NCBI RefSeq assembly: GCF_008085905.1
Contig: NZ_VSFF01000022.1
Span: 42,784 to 106,783, forward strand
Length of the DNA: 64,000 nucleotides
Source: Actinomadura syzygii
Lineage (GTDB): Bacteria; Actinomycetota; Actinomycetes; Streptosporangiales; Streptosporangiaceae
Reading direction: 5' to 3'
The position numbers and the translations under genes are program-made. Positions 8,778 through 17,108 of the stretch are shown in pieces. Numbering within the stretch: position 1 is the first letter of the stretch; every line of letters begins with the position of its first letter. The notes under the pieces were generated by a model. It did not search any database and was not told the DNA's origin. It saw nothing but the letters and a program-made list of their open reading frames with translations.

Positions 8778-10421
8778 GTCCTGCTGGGCGGCCGGGTGCT
8801 GACCGTCGACGACGCGTTCACGGTCGCGTCGGCGCTGGCGGTGACCGGCGACCGGATCACGGCCGTCGGGTCCGACGACGAGGTGAGGGCCCTCGCCGGG
8901 CCGTCCACCACGGTCGTCGACCTCGACGGCCGGACGGTGCTCCCCGGCATCAACGACGCGCACCTGCACCTCGCGATGTTCGGCCTGGCCGGGCCGCCCT
9001 TCTCGGCCGACCTCAACGGCGTCGCCTCGCTGGAGGACCTGCGCGCGGCGCTCGCGGACGGCCCGCCCGGACCCGGCGGCAGCCGCTGGCTGATCGGCGA
9101 GGGCTGGCGGGAGGCGAACATCGCCGAGTTCGACGCCGCCGACCCGGGGCCGCACCGCTCCCTCATCGACGAGGTCACCGGCGACCGGCCGACCGTGCTG
9201 CACCACGCGTCCCGGCACTCGGTGCTGGTGAACACCGCCGCGCTGCGGATCGCGGGGATCACCCGCGACACCCCGGACCCGGCGGGCGGGCACATCGTCC
9301 GCGACCGCGCCGGGGAGCCGTCCGGGCTGCTGCTGGAAGGGGCGAAGGGGCTGGTCACCCCGTACGTCCCGGCGCACTCCGAGGCGGAGCGCCTGGACGC
9401 GATCGAGTCGGCGATGCGCACGCTCAACGCGCTCGGCATCACCAGCGTCACCGACCCGATCGTGTGGCCGGAGCTGCTGCGCGACTACACGACGCTGCGG
9501 CGGCAGGGGCGGATGACCGTCCGGGTGAACGCGCTGCTGCACTGGGACTGGCCGTCCCCTGCCAGCTCGTCCGAGCGGCTGGAGACCGCGCTCGGGTACG
9601 CCGGGCTGTCCGCTGGGTTGGGCGACGACTGGCTTCGGATCGGCGGCCTCAAGCTGTTCGCGGACGGGGTGCCCACGCAGTGCACCGCCTGGCTGCACGA
9701 GCCGTACCCGTCCGGCGGGCACGGGAGCCTGATCACCTCCGGCGACGACGACGAGGCCCGCTACGAGGAGTTGCTGCGCTCGATCGAGCTGGGGCACCGG
9801 CACCGGCTCCAGGTCCAGGTGCACGTCACCGGCGACCGCGCGGCCGACGCCGCCGCGGACGGCCTGGTCCGCGCCCTCAAGGAGGACCCGTGGCCGGACG
9901 CGCGGCACGCCCTCATCCACGGCACGCTCCTCAACGAGCACGGCTTCGCGCGGCTGGCCGAGCACGACATCAGCGTGATCACCAGTTCGCTGATGAAGTC
10001 GCACAGCGGCGCGTCGATGACGCGGGCGATCGGCGCGGACCGGTGGGCCCGCGCGTTCCCGGCCGGGGCGCTGCTCGCGGCGGGAGTCCACGTCGCGGAC
10101 AGCTCGGACGCGCCGGTCACCTTCCCCGACTGGCTCCGCGGCATCGCCACGTTCACCGGCTCCGCCCCGGGCCCGTTCGCCGACGTGCCCGCCGACCTGC
10201 GGCTCACCCGCGAGCAGGCCGTCCGGCTGTGGACCACGGCGGGCGCCTATCTGGAGCACGCCGAGGACCGCAAGGGGACCCTCACGCCCGGGAGCCTCGC
10301 GGACCTCGTCGTCCTGGACGGCGACCCGGTGACCGCGGACGGCGACGCGCTGCGGCGCATCACGCCCGTGTTCACCGTGGTCGGCGGGCGCGTCGTCCAC
10401 ACTGGGGGGACGCCCGGCTAG
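8739..10421 (+). CDS. Amidohydrolase family protein (YtcJ-like)
   Basis: A 560-aa metal-dependent hydrolase of the amidohydrolase superfamily, YtcJ/AmdhC branch (cyclic amide or amide hydrolases of mostly unknown substrate). Visible metal-site features are GINDAHLHL near residue 75, LKLFADGVPTQ in the middle, QVHVTGDRA, LIHGTLLNE and DSSDAPVTFPDW near 455. The C-terminus has the usual SLADLVVLDGDPV strand. The start is ambiguous because of the 18-bp repeat: ATG 8739 overlaps nothing and lies one base after the previous stop; ATG 8775 begins right at the conserved VLLGGRVLTVDD strand and would trim 12 residues. Probably co-transcribed with the fusion gene and cleaves an amide or cyclic intermediate of the same pathway. 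Confidence 0.85.
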   Translation: MTGHADMTAHADMVLLGGRVLTVDDAFTVASALAVTGDRITAVGSDDEVRALAGPSTTVVDLDGRTVLPGINDAHLHLAMFGLAGPPFSADLNGVASLEDLRAALADGPPGPGGSRWLIGEGWREANIAEFDAADPGPHRSLIDEVTGDRPTVLHHASRHSVLVNTAALRIAGITRDTPDPAGGHIVRDRAGEPSGLLLEGAKGLVTPYVPAHSEAERLDAIESAMRTLNALGITSVTDPIVWPELLRDYTTLRRQGRMTVRVNALLHWDWPSPASSSERLETALGYAGLSAGLGDDWLRIGGLKLFADGVPTQCTAWLHEPYPSGGHGSLITSGDDDEARYEELLRSIELGHRHRLQVQVHVTGDRAADAAADGLVRALKEDPWPDARHALIHGTLLNEHGFARLAEHDISVITSSLMKSHSGASMTRAIGADRWARAFPAGALLAAGVHVADSSDAPVTFPDWLRGIATFTGSAPGPFADVPADLRLTREQAVRLWTTAGAYLEHAEDRKGTLTPGSLADLVVLDGDPVTADGDALRRITPVFTVVGGRVVHTGGTPG

Positions 10422-10458
10422 CGACCTTGGCCGTCCGACCCCGTGAAGGAGCCCGCCC

Positions 10459-11571
10459 ATGCGGATCACCGCCGCTCTCGTCGAGGAACTGGACGGCCCG
10501 TTCACCCTCACCGAACTGGAGCTGGACGAGCCCGGCCCCGGCGAGGTCCTGGTCAAGGTGGCCGCCGCCGGGATCTGCCACACCGACGGGCTGGCCCGGC
10601 ACGGCGACCTGCCGTTCCCGCTGCCCGGCGTCCTCGGCCACGAGGGCGCCGGAACGGTCGCGGCGGTCGGGCCCGGCGTCACCGGCTTCGCCGAGGGCGA
10701 CCCGGTCGTCATCGGCTGGCCGTCGTGCGGCGCGTGCCGGAACTGCCGGGCCGGGGAGCCGCGCTACTGCGAGCGGCTCGCGACGGCGCTGGTCGGCGGC
10801 GGACGGCTCGGCGGGCCGCGCGCCGGGGAGACGGCGCTGCGCCGTCCGGACGGCAAGCCCGTGTCCAGCCACTTCTTCGGCCAGTCGTCGTTCGCGACGC
10901 ACGCGCTGACCACGGCCGCCGCCCTGGTGCCCGTCCCGCCGGAGCTGCCGCTCGCGCTGATGGGGCCGCTGGCCTGCGGGGTCTCCACCGGCGCCGGCGC
11001 GATCTTCAACTCGGTCCGGCCGGGCGCGGGGGCGCGGCTCGTGGTGTTCGGGACGGGGACCGTCGGCCTCGCCGCGATCATGGCCGCCCGCAACTCCCCC
11101 GCCACCCGGATCATCGCCGTCGACCGGCACGCGTCCCGGCTGGAGCTGGCCCGCGAACTGGGCGCGACCGACACCGTCGACGCGACCGAGCACGACCCGG
11201 TCGACGCCGTCCGCGACCTGTGCGGCGGGCCCGCCGACTACGCGCTGGAGTGCACGGGGGTGATCGACGTCGTCCGGCAGGCCGCCGACGTGGTCGGCAT
11301 GCTCGGCACCTGCGTCCTCATCGGCGGCGCCCCGGCCGCCGCCGAGTTCTCCCTCGACCACCTGTCCACGCTGTGGGGCAAGCGGATCGTCGGGGTGCTC
11401 GGGGGCGGCGGGCGCAGCGAGGAGCTGATGACCGCGATCATGCGGCTGTACGCGCAGGGCCGCTTCCCGTTCGACCGGCTCGTGGAGTACTTCGACTTCG
11501 CCGACGTCCAGACCGCGCTGGACCGGTCCTACGCGGGCGAGGTCGTCAAGCCGGTCCTGCGCATGCCGTGA
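10459..11571 (+). CDS. Zinc-dependent alcohol dehydrogenase (class III / aryl-alcohol type)
   Basis: A 370-aa medium-chain dehydrogenase. The catalytic zinc ligands are in ICHTDG and LGHEGAG, and a structural zinc site is present (SCGACRNC followed by a Cys after RAGEPRY). The Rossmann dinucleotide motif is VFGTGTVGLAAI, with AVDRHASR at the end of beta-2, favouring NAD over NADP. ATG 10459 follows AAGGAGC. It is the last gene of the + strand catabolic block and would reduce an aldehyde, or oxidise the alcohol form, of whatever substrate the aminotransferases produce. Confidence 0.88.
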   Translation: MRITAALVEELDGPFTLTELELDEPGPGEVLVKVAAAGICHTDGLARHGDLPFPLPGVLGHEGAGTVAAVGPGVTGFAEGDPVVIGWPSCGACRNCRAGEPRYCERLATALVGGGRLGGPRAGETALRRPDGKPVSSHFFGQSSFATHALTTAAALVPVPPELPLALMGPLACGVSTGAGAIFNSVRPGAGARLVVFGTGTVGLAAIMAARNSPATRIIAVDRHASRLELARELGATDTVDATEHDPVDAVRDLCGGPADYALECTGVIDVVRQAADVVGMLGTCVLIGGAPAAAEFSLDHLSTLWGKRIVGVLGGGGRSEELMTAIMRLYAQGRFPFDRLVEYFDFADVQTALDRSYAGEVVKPVLRMP

Positions 11572-11625
11572 GGCGGCGCACGGGCTGACCAGGGGACCTG
11601 CGAAAAACCGGTTGCGCGGCCGACA

Positions 11626-11631
11626 TACGGT
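11626..11631 (+). promoter_or_regulatory. Candidate -10 box for a leaderless transcript
   Basis: TACGGT (TAnnnT) ends six bases before the GTG start of the Eis-like gene at 11638, and there is no Shine-Dalgarno sequence. This spacing places transcription start at or next to the start codon. No convincing -35 box is seen. Confidence 0.4.
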
Positions 11632-11637
11632 GGAAGC

Positions 11638-12819
11638 GTGATCGAGATCAAGGACATCCCCGAGGCCGACGCCGACCGCATGGTGGACTTCGCCGGGATC
11701 GTGTTCCACAGCCGCATCGAGGACGGCGACTACGAGCGCAACTCGTGGGTGGCCCGGCGCGCCGAGCGGATCGGCGCCTACGACGGCGGCACGGTCGCCG
11801 GGCAGCTCGCGGCCCTCCCGATGCGGCTCGCCGTGCCCGGCGCGCTGCTCGACTGCTCCGCCGTCACGTTCGTCGGGGTGCTGCCCACGCACCGCCGCCG
11901 CGGCGTCCTCACGTCCATGATCGAGCGGATGCACGCGGACGCGGTCGCCGCGGGCCGCCCGGTCGCCGCGCTCTGGGCGTCGCAGGGCGCGATCTACGGA
12001 CGGTACGGCTTCGGCCTCGCGACCCGCGCCGTCGGCCTGGAGATCGACGCCGCGCGTCCGCTCGAACTGCGCACGACGCCCGATCCCGCGCCGCTGCGGC
12101 TGATCGACCCCGCGTCCGCGCCGGAGATCCTCGACCCGATCCACGCGCGCGCCCTCGCCGCGCGTCCGGGCGGGCTGGTCCGCGACCCGGAATGGTGGAC
12201 GTGCGGCACGCTGCGCGCGGTCGAGCAGGAGGCCCCCGGGTTCAGCCCGCCGCGCGTCGTCGTCCATCCCGGCGGGTATGCGGCCTACCGCGCCAACGAG
12301 CACACCGTCAGGGTCGAGGATCTCGTCGCGGACACACCGGCGGTGGAGGCCGCGCTGTGGCGGTACCTCGCGTCGATCGACCTGATCAAGGTCGTGCAGG
12401 CGCCGACCCGCCCGGTGGACGACCTGCTCCCGTTCATGGCCGCCGACCCCGACCAGGTCGTCGTGAAGAACGGCTACGGCGCGCTGTGGCTGCGGCTGAT
12501 CGACGTCCCGGCCGCGCTGCGCGCCCGGTCGTGGGCCACCGAGGACACCTTCGTGCTGGACGTCCGCGACGCCCGCCTTCCGGCCAACGAGGGCCGCTGG
12601 CGGCTGAAGACCGGCGCCGAGCCCGCATGCGACCGGACGGACGAGGCCCCCGACCTGACCCTGTCCGCCGCCGACCTGGCGTCCGTCTATATGGGTGGCA
12701 CGCCGGTGTCCGCGCTGGCCCGTCTCGGCGTGGTGACCGAGCACACTCCGTCGGCGGTCGCCCGGCTGGACGCGGCCCTAACCATTCCTCTCGCGCCCTA
12801 TACCAACGACGACTTCTAG
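11638..12819 (+). CDS. Eis-like GNAT N-acetyltransferase with SCP2 domain
   Basis: A 393-aa protein of the enhanced-intracellular-survival (Eis) family, which acetylates amines such as aminoglycosides or lysines using acetyl-CoA and forms hexamers in known members. The N-terminal GNAT unit shows FVGVLPTHRRRGVLTSMI near residue 80, the acetyl-CoA pyrophosphate loop. A second GNAT-like unit lies in the middle, and the C-terminal ~100 residues match a sterol-carrier-like SCP2 fold. The chain ends with a free carboxylate (DDF), as in Eis, where the C-terminus takes part in catalysis. The gene converges on the Ser/Thr kinase and shares a CTAG with it, each strand using it as a stop. The start is GTG with no ribosome site. 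Confidence 0.87.
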   Translation: MIEIKDIPEADADRMVDFAGIVFHSRIEDGDYERNSWVARRAERIGAYDGGTVAGQLAALPMRLAVPGALLDCSAVTFVGVLPTHRRRGVLTSMIERMHADAVAAGRPVAALWASQGAIYGRYGFGLATRAVGLEIDAARPLELRTTPDPAPLRLIDPASAPEILDPIHARALAARPGGLVRDPEWWTCGTLRAVEQEAPGFSPPRVVVHPGGYAAYRANEHTVRVEDLVADTPAVEAALWRYLASIDLIKVVQAPTRPVDDLLPFMAADPDQVVVKNGYGALWLRLIDVPAALRARSWATEDTFVLDVRDARLPANEGRWRLKTGAEPACDRTDEAPDLTLSAADLASVYMGGTPVSALARLGVVTEHTPSAVARLDAALTIPLAPYTNDDF

Positions 12820-14462
12820 GCGACGGTGAAGCCCGTGCAGGCCATGGGCTTGGCCCTGCCGTTCGCCGGGACGTGGTACCACAGCACCGTCCAGGCGCCG
12901 GGTGACAAGGGGAACGCCTCGTTGTTGGCGCCCGGCCAACTGAAGTCCTCCGGATAGGTCACGGTCAGCGCCTCGCCCATCGTCGCCTGCTGGCGAGGGT
13001 CCGCCTTTGCCGGGTATCGGACCGGCTTGGAATTGACGATGCCGGTGATCCGGTTTCCGCCCTGCCCGACGGGCGGCCTGATCTGGGCGGCGATGTAATA
13101 GCCGGAAGGGCCGTACCACTCGAAGAGCAGTTTCAGATCGACACTGCCTCCGGCGCGGATCGCCGCCGGGGTGTGCGCCAGTTTCATGGTCGCGGCGAGC
13201 GTCTGGTCGTCGGGCTTGACGTTCTTGTCGCACCTGCCGGTCGCCGGGTCCCAGGTGAAGGCGCCCGCGCGCTGGTCGATCGACATGATCGCCGGGGGCT
13301 TCGCGGCGGCCCGGGTCGCGGGCGGGGACTGCGTGACGCCGCCGGTCGTCGTCCCGCCGGTCGTCGTCCCGCCCGTGGTTCCGCCCGTGGTCCCGCCCGT
13401 CGTTCCGGTGCCGCCCTGCGCGGAGGGGCCGGTGTCGGGGAGGCCCTCGTAGGCCAGGAGGGACGCGGCCGCCAGCAGCGCCGTCCCGCCGAGGATCACG
13501 GCCGCGCGCCGCCGGGTGCGGGACGGCCGGGTCACCGACGTCGCCACCGACGTGCGGCCGTGGTCGGGCGGGACGAGCCCGTCCGCGATCGCCGACCGCA
13601 GGTCGGGCGGCGGCGGGGCGGTGAGCGCGACCAGCCGCCGGTAGTCCGGATGCTCCGCCAGCGGGTCGCGGACCGCGCACAGGCGCATGACCTCCTCCGG
13701 CCCCGGCCGCGCGGCGGGGTCCTTGGCGGCGCACCGGGTCAGGAGGTCTGCCAGCCGCGCGTCGACGCCGTCCAGGTCGAGGTCGCCCGCCAGAGTGCGG
13801 TGGACGATCACGGAGAGGCTCTCGTCGCCGAACGGCGGGCGTCCGGTCGCCGCGAAGGCGATCGTCCCGGCGAGCGAGAACACGTCGGACGCGGCGGACG
13901 CCGGACGGCCGTCGATCAACTCGGGCGCGACGAACCCGGGCGTGCCCGTCCAGGTACCGGTCCCGGTGATCTGCTCCTGCCCCTCGCCGCGGGCGATGCC
14001 GAAGTCGATCAGGCGCGGCCCGTCCCGGCCGAGGATCACGTTCGCCGGTTTGAGGTCGCGGTGCCGGACGCCCTGCCGGTGCAGGTCGGCGAGGCCCTCG
14101 GCCAGCGCCGCCAGCAGCCGCAGGCAGGTACCCGGCGGGAGCGGCCCGTGCCGCCGCACCGCCTGCTGGAGCGTCGGCCCCGGGACGTACTCGGTCGCCA
14201 GCCAGTACGGCGGGGCCTCGACGCCGGCCCCGACGAGCGCGGCGGCGAACCGGCTGCGCACCAGGCCGACCGTCTCGACCTCGCGGCGGAACCGCGCGAA
14301 CGCCTGCGGCGCGGTGAGGTCCCTGCTGATCACCTTGACCGCGACGTGCAGGCCGCCCCGGCTGAGACCGAGGTAGACCTCGCCCATGCCGCCCGCGCCG
14401 AGCCTGGCCAGCACCGGGAAGCCGCCGATCTCCGCCGGGTCGTCCGGCCGTAGCGCCTGCAT
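12816..14462 (-). CDS. Membrane Ser/Thr protein kinase (PknB/Hanks type)
   Basis: A 548-aa Hanks-type kinase. The N-terminal catalytic domain (residues ~13-270) has the glycine loop LGAGGMGEVY, Lys43 in VAVKVI, the catalytic HRDLKPANVIL (Asp136) and the magnesium motif DFGIARGEG. A cytoplasmic linker follows, then one membrane segment at ~318-338 (AAVILGGTALLAAASLLAY), a low-complexity Gly/Thr linker (~350-375) and an extracytoplasmic beta-rich domain of ~165 residues with no recognised sensor motif (not PASTA). GGAGGTCGGCG before ATG 14462 supports the start. It is divergent from a TetR gene across a palindromic operator, so both may be controlled together. Ligand unknown. Confidence 0.9.
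   Translation of the reverse strand: MQALRPDDPAEIGGFPVLARLGAGGMGEVYLGLSRGGLHVAVKVISRDLTAPQAFARFRREVETVGLVRSRFAAALVGAGVEAPPYWLATEYVPGPTLQQAVRRHGPLPPGTCLRLLAALAEGLADLHRQGVRHRDLKPANVILGRDGPRLIDFGIARGEGQEQITGTGTWTGTPGFVAPELIDGRPASAASDVFSLAGTIAFAATGRPPFGDESLSVIVHRTLAGDLDLDGVDARLADLLTRCAAKDPAARPGPEEVMRLCAVRDPLAEHPDYRRLVALTAPPPPDLRSAIADGLVPPDHGRTSVATSVTRPSRTRRRAAVILGGTALLAAASLLAYEGLPDTGPSAQGGTGTTGGTTGGTTGGTTTGGTTTGGVTQSPPATRAAAKPPAIMSIDQRAGAFTWDPATGRCDKNVKPDDQTLAATMKLAHTPAAIRAGGSVDLKLLFEWYGPSGYYIAAQIRPPVGQGGNRITGIVNSKPVRYPAKADPRQQATMGEALTVTYPEDFSWPGANNEAFPLSPGAWTVLWYHVPANGRAKPMACTGFTVA
13341..13416 (-). repeat. Low-complexity Gly/Thr repeat inside the kinase gene
   Basis: Imperfect short repeats of the type GTCGTCCCGCCGG encode alternating Gly-Gly-Thr units in the extracytoplasmic linker just after the membrane segment. 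Copies differ by single bases, so the tract may vary in length between strains. Confidence 0.7.
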
Positions 14463-14505
14463 CGCCGACCTCCGGGCGGACGAGCCGAAAAGGACACGCC
14501 GAGTA

Positions 14506-14530
14506 TGATTGACTGAGCGTCATTCAATCA
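14506..14530. promoter_or_regulatory. 25-bp near-perfect palindrome, candidate TetR operator
   Basis: The sequence has the form TGATTGA-n-TGA-nnn-TCA-n-TCAATCA: outer 7-base arms match perfectly and the inner TGA/TCA match too. It lies in the 78-bp gap between the divergent kinase and TetR genes, 10 bases before the TetR ATG. The size and symmetry are those of operators bound by TetR-family dimers. A TATGAT -10-like box (14504-14509) overlaps its left edge, so binding would block transcription of the regulator. Confidence 0.7.
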
Positions 14531-14540
14531 AGGGGAACGG

Positions 14541-15128
14541 ATGTCTCCGCGCAACGTCGGCACCAACCAGCGGATGCGCGCCCAGGCCAAGGCCAAGATC
14601 CTCGCCTGCGCCCACCGGCTGTTCAGGGAGCACGGCTACGACTCGACGAGCCTCGCCCGGATCGCCCGCGAGGCCGGGGTCTCGGCGGGCCTGACGGTCT
14701 ACTACTTCCGCACCAAGCAGCATCTCGTCCAGGCGCTGGCGGACCGGCTGCTGCACGAGAAGGTCGTGCGGCGGATCGAGGCGCTCGACCCGGACGCCGG
14801 TCCGGACGAGCGGCTCGCGGCCCTGGTCGACGCGGTGCTGGAGGCGGCGGCGGCCGAGCCGCAGATCATCGCCCTGCACCTGGCCCTGCTGCTGCGGCCC
14901 GGCGTCGCCGAGACCCTCGCCGACGCCGAGCACGAGCATGAGGAACGGCTCGCCGTCCTGGCCCAGGAGATCCTCGCGTCCAGGGGAACCGACGCCGTCA
15001 CCGAACAACTGCTGTTCCGCACCTCGATGATGGGGCTCGTCTATGGAATGGTCAGCCCGTATCAGCCGTTGCCGCTGGAATCGGCGCGCGCGCACATGTA
15101 CGCCCAGTACGGCCTTGCCAAGCGGTAG
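14541..15128 (+). CDS. TetR/AcrR-family transcriptional regulator
   Basis: A 195-aa one-component repressor. The N-terminal helix-turn-helix occupies residues ~14-60, with REHGYDSTSLARIAREAGVS and LTVYYFRTKQHLV, the standard family pattern. The helical C-terminal part has no recognisable ligand signature. AAGGGGAACGG before ATG 14541 is a good ribosome site. The palindrome immediately upstream suggests autoregulation and possibly control of the divergent Ser/Thr kinase; the TerY-P-like operon 18 bases downstream may be read from the same promoter. Confidence 0.9.
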   Translation: MSPRNVGTNQRMRAQAKAKILACAHRLFREHGYDSTSLARIAREAGVSAGLTVYYFRTKQHLVQALADRLLHEKVVRRIEALDPDAGPDERLAALVDAVLEAAAAEPQIIALHLALLLRPGVAETLADAEHEHEERLAVLAQEILASRGTDAVTEQLLFRTSMMGLVYGMVSPYQPLPLESARAHMYAQYGLAKR

Positions 15129-15146
15129 AAGGTCGGGGGCCGGAGA

Positions 15147-17072
15147 ATGCTGACGGTCGGCACCGGCGGGGAGTTAAGGCTCGGACCCGCAGTGGACCGG
15201 GGCGGGCAGGGCGAGCTCTTCGCCGTTTCCGGACGGCCCGACCTGGTGTTCAAACGCATTCACGACGCGGAACTGGCGCGGGACGCCGCATGGCCCGACC
15301 GGTTACGCGTCATGGTCGCCCATCCCCCGGCTGGGGTCCGGGACGGGCAGGGGCATGTGCTGCTGGCCTGGCCTTCCGACTACGTCCTGGACGGCGACCG
15401 CTGCGTGGGCTTCCTCATGCCGCGCCTGGATATTTCCCGGACCGCCGAACTGCACCTGCTGGCCAATCCGTCCGACCGGCGGTCTCCGGCTCCGGGTGGG
15501 CCGCATTGGGCGGTCCAGTGGACGTGGCGGGAATTGCTGCACACCGCCGTGAACCTGGCCGCGGCCGTGCGGGTCGTGCACGATTCCGGCGTGGTGATCG
15601 GCGATTTCCAGGAACGGAATGTGCTCGTCGACCAGACGGCACTGGTGTCCTTGGTCGACTGCGACTCGATGCAGGTCGCCGATCCCGATACGGGACGAGT
15701 GTTCCACTGCACGGTCGGACGGCCTGAATACACCGCACCGGAGCTGATCGGCGCCGACGTCGCGAACGTCCGCCGGGAGCCGTCGTCCGACCTGTTCGCC
15801 CTCGCCGTCCATATCCATCAGATCCTCTTTTCAGGCGCCCATCCATTCGACGGTTTGTGGACCGGGTCGGGAGAGAAGCCGCGCCGGGACCGCTTGGCGG
15901 CGAAGGGCTGGTACGCCAACGGCCGGAAGGGTCCGCTCCGCCCACCGCCGGGCGTTCCCGGATTCGAGCTGATAACGGCCCCGGTACGCGACCTGTTCGA
16001 CCGGGCGCTGGCCGAAGGGGCGCGCCGTCCGGAACGGCGACCGACGGCGGCGGAATGGCAGGCGGCGCTGCGGGAACTGGCCGCCGACCTGAGGAGCTGC
16101 CGGGCGGACCGGACGCATGTGCATCCGCGGGAGGCGGCGTCGTGCCCGTGGTGCGCCGCCGAGCGCGCCCGGTCCGAGCACGCGCCGCCCGAGCACGCGC
16201 CGCCCGAGCACGCGCCGCCCGCCCGCGTCCCCGCGCCTCGGCAGGTCGCGGCGGCGGCCCCCGTTCGGAGGCGCCGCCGATGGCCCGCCTGGGTCGGCGC
16301 ATTCGCGGTCTTGGCGACGGTGGGCGCGTTCGCCGTTCCGAAGGTCGCGGACGCGGTGCGAACCGAACCGACGCCCCCGGACATCGCGGCGCCGCGTTTG
16401 ACGGGCGCCTCAACCCGCACCGTCCCGGCCAAGGCTCAATTTCAGAGCGCCTATCCTTCGACGCTGAGAATCGAGCGGGCGAGCCTCAGCGGATTCCGGC
16501 TGACCGTGAGTTTCGACGCGCGCGGCGACTACGTGTCCAACCCCGGATTTCGGGGAGCGCGGCTGCTCGTGCATACCCGCCGGGGACTGGTCGACGTCCC
16601 CCCGATGAAGCTTGAGCCCATCGCCTCGGACCAGAAGCACATCGCGGCCCGCCTCACCTATCCGGCGCATCTGCCGGGTGACTACGACTTCGTTTTCAAC
16701 CGCGACCGCTTCCCCTGGACACGGATCGGTCGCGTCGACGTGCCCGCCGTGGCCGTCGTCCCCAACGCGAACGGAGCCTTCGGAACTCCGGCGTCGTGGA
16801 CGCTCTTCCGCAAGACCTCCCTGCCCGGCGGACGGCTCCGCCTCGACGTCGGCGGCTACGGACGTCCGGGCGACAGCTGCCTGCTCCCGACCAAGAGTGA
16901 ACCGAAGACGACCGAACGCGAATACCAGAACCAGACCTACTTCACCTGGAACGGCACCACCTCAATGGCGGTCGGAAACGCTCCTTTCTACCGCGCCACG
17001 CTCACCTTCCCGCACAAGAGCCGAGCGTTCCGCTTCTACTGCGGCATTTCCGAGACCGAGATCCCCCTCTAA
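15147..17072 (+). CDS. Membrane kinase-like protein of a TerY-P-type triad
   Basis: A 641-aa protein with an atypical protein-kinase fold at residues ~10-330. DRGGQGELF is the glycine-loop equivalent, followed by LVFKRI. The catalytic loop is IGDFQERNVLV, with Asp and Asn kept but the HRD His and Arg lost, and DFG has become DCD (LVDCDSMQV). A CPWC zinc-ribbon-like pair follows near residue 332, then three EHAPP repeats, a membrane segment at ~375-395 (WPAWVGAFAVLATVGAFAVP) and a ~230-residue extracytoplasmic domain. It is followed by a VWA protein and a PP2C phosphatase, the gene trio described as TerY-P. Third-position GC is visibly lower than in neighbours, and residues 10 and 53 are TTA leucines, both signs of foreign or developmentally controlled expression. 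Confidence 0.8.
   Translation: MLTVGTGGELRLGPAVDRGGQGELFAVSGRPDLVFKRIHDAELARDAAWPDRLRVMVAHPPAGVRDGQGHVLLAWPSDYVLDGDRCVGFLMPRLDISRTAELHLLANPSDRRSPAPGGPHWAVQWTWRELLHTAVNLAAAVRVVHDSGVVIGDFQERNVLVDQTALVSLVDCDSMQVADPDTGRVFHCTVGRPEYTAPELIGADVANVRREPSSDLFALAVHIHQILFSGAHPFDGLWTGSGEKPRRDRLAAKGWYANGRKGPLRPPPGVPGFELITAPVRDLFDRALAEGARRPERRPTAAEWQAALRELAADLRSCRADRTHVHPREAASCPWCAAERARSEHAPPEHAPPEHAPPARVPAPRQVAAAAPVRRRRRWPAWVGAFAVLATVGAFAVPKVADAVRTEPTPPDIAAPRLTGASTRTVPAKAQFQSAYPSTLRIERASLSGFRLTVSFDARGDYVSNPGFRGARLLVHTRRGLVDVPPMKLEPIASDQKHIAARLTYPAHLPGDYDFVFNRDRFPWTRIGRVDVPAVAVVPNANGAFGTPASWTLFRKTSLPGGRLRLDVGGYGRPGDSCLLPTKSEPKTTEREYQNQTYFTWNGTTSMAVGNAPFYRATLTFPHKSRAFRFYCGISETEIPL
16176..16220 (+). repeat. 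Three perfect 15-bp tandem repeats inside the kinase-like gene
   Basis: GAGCACGCGCCGCCC occurs three times in a row, encoding EHAPP x3 in the linker between the Cys pair and the membrane segment. Perfect identity of the copies suggests recent expansion. Confidence 0.92.
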
Positions 17073-17108
17073 TCCCCCCATGCTGCTCCCGGAAAGGAAC
17101 AGTTCAGA

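Noticed and set aside
5468..9451. Very long open frame on the minus strand (1327 codons) opposite the ATPase, fusion and amidohydrolase genes.
   Set aside because: High GC removes stop codons; the translation is Arg/Gly/Val-rich without domains, while the + strand genes have complete motifs.
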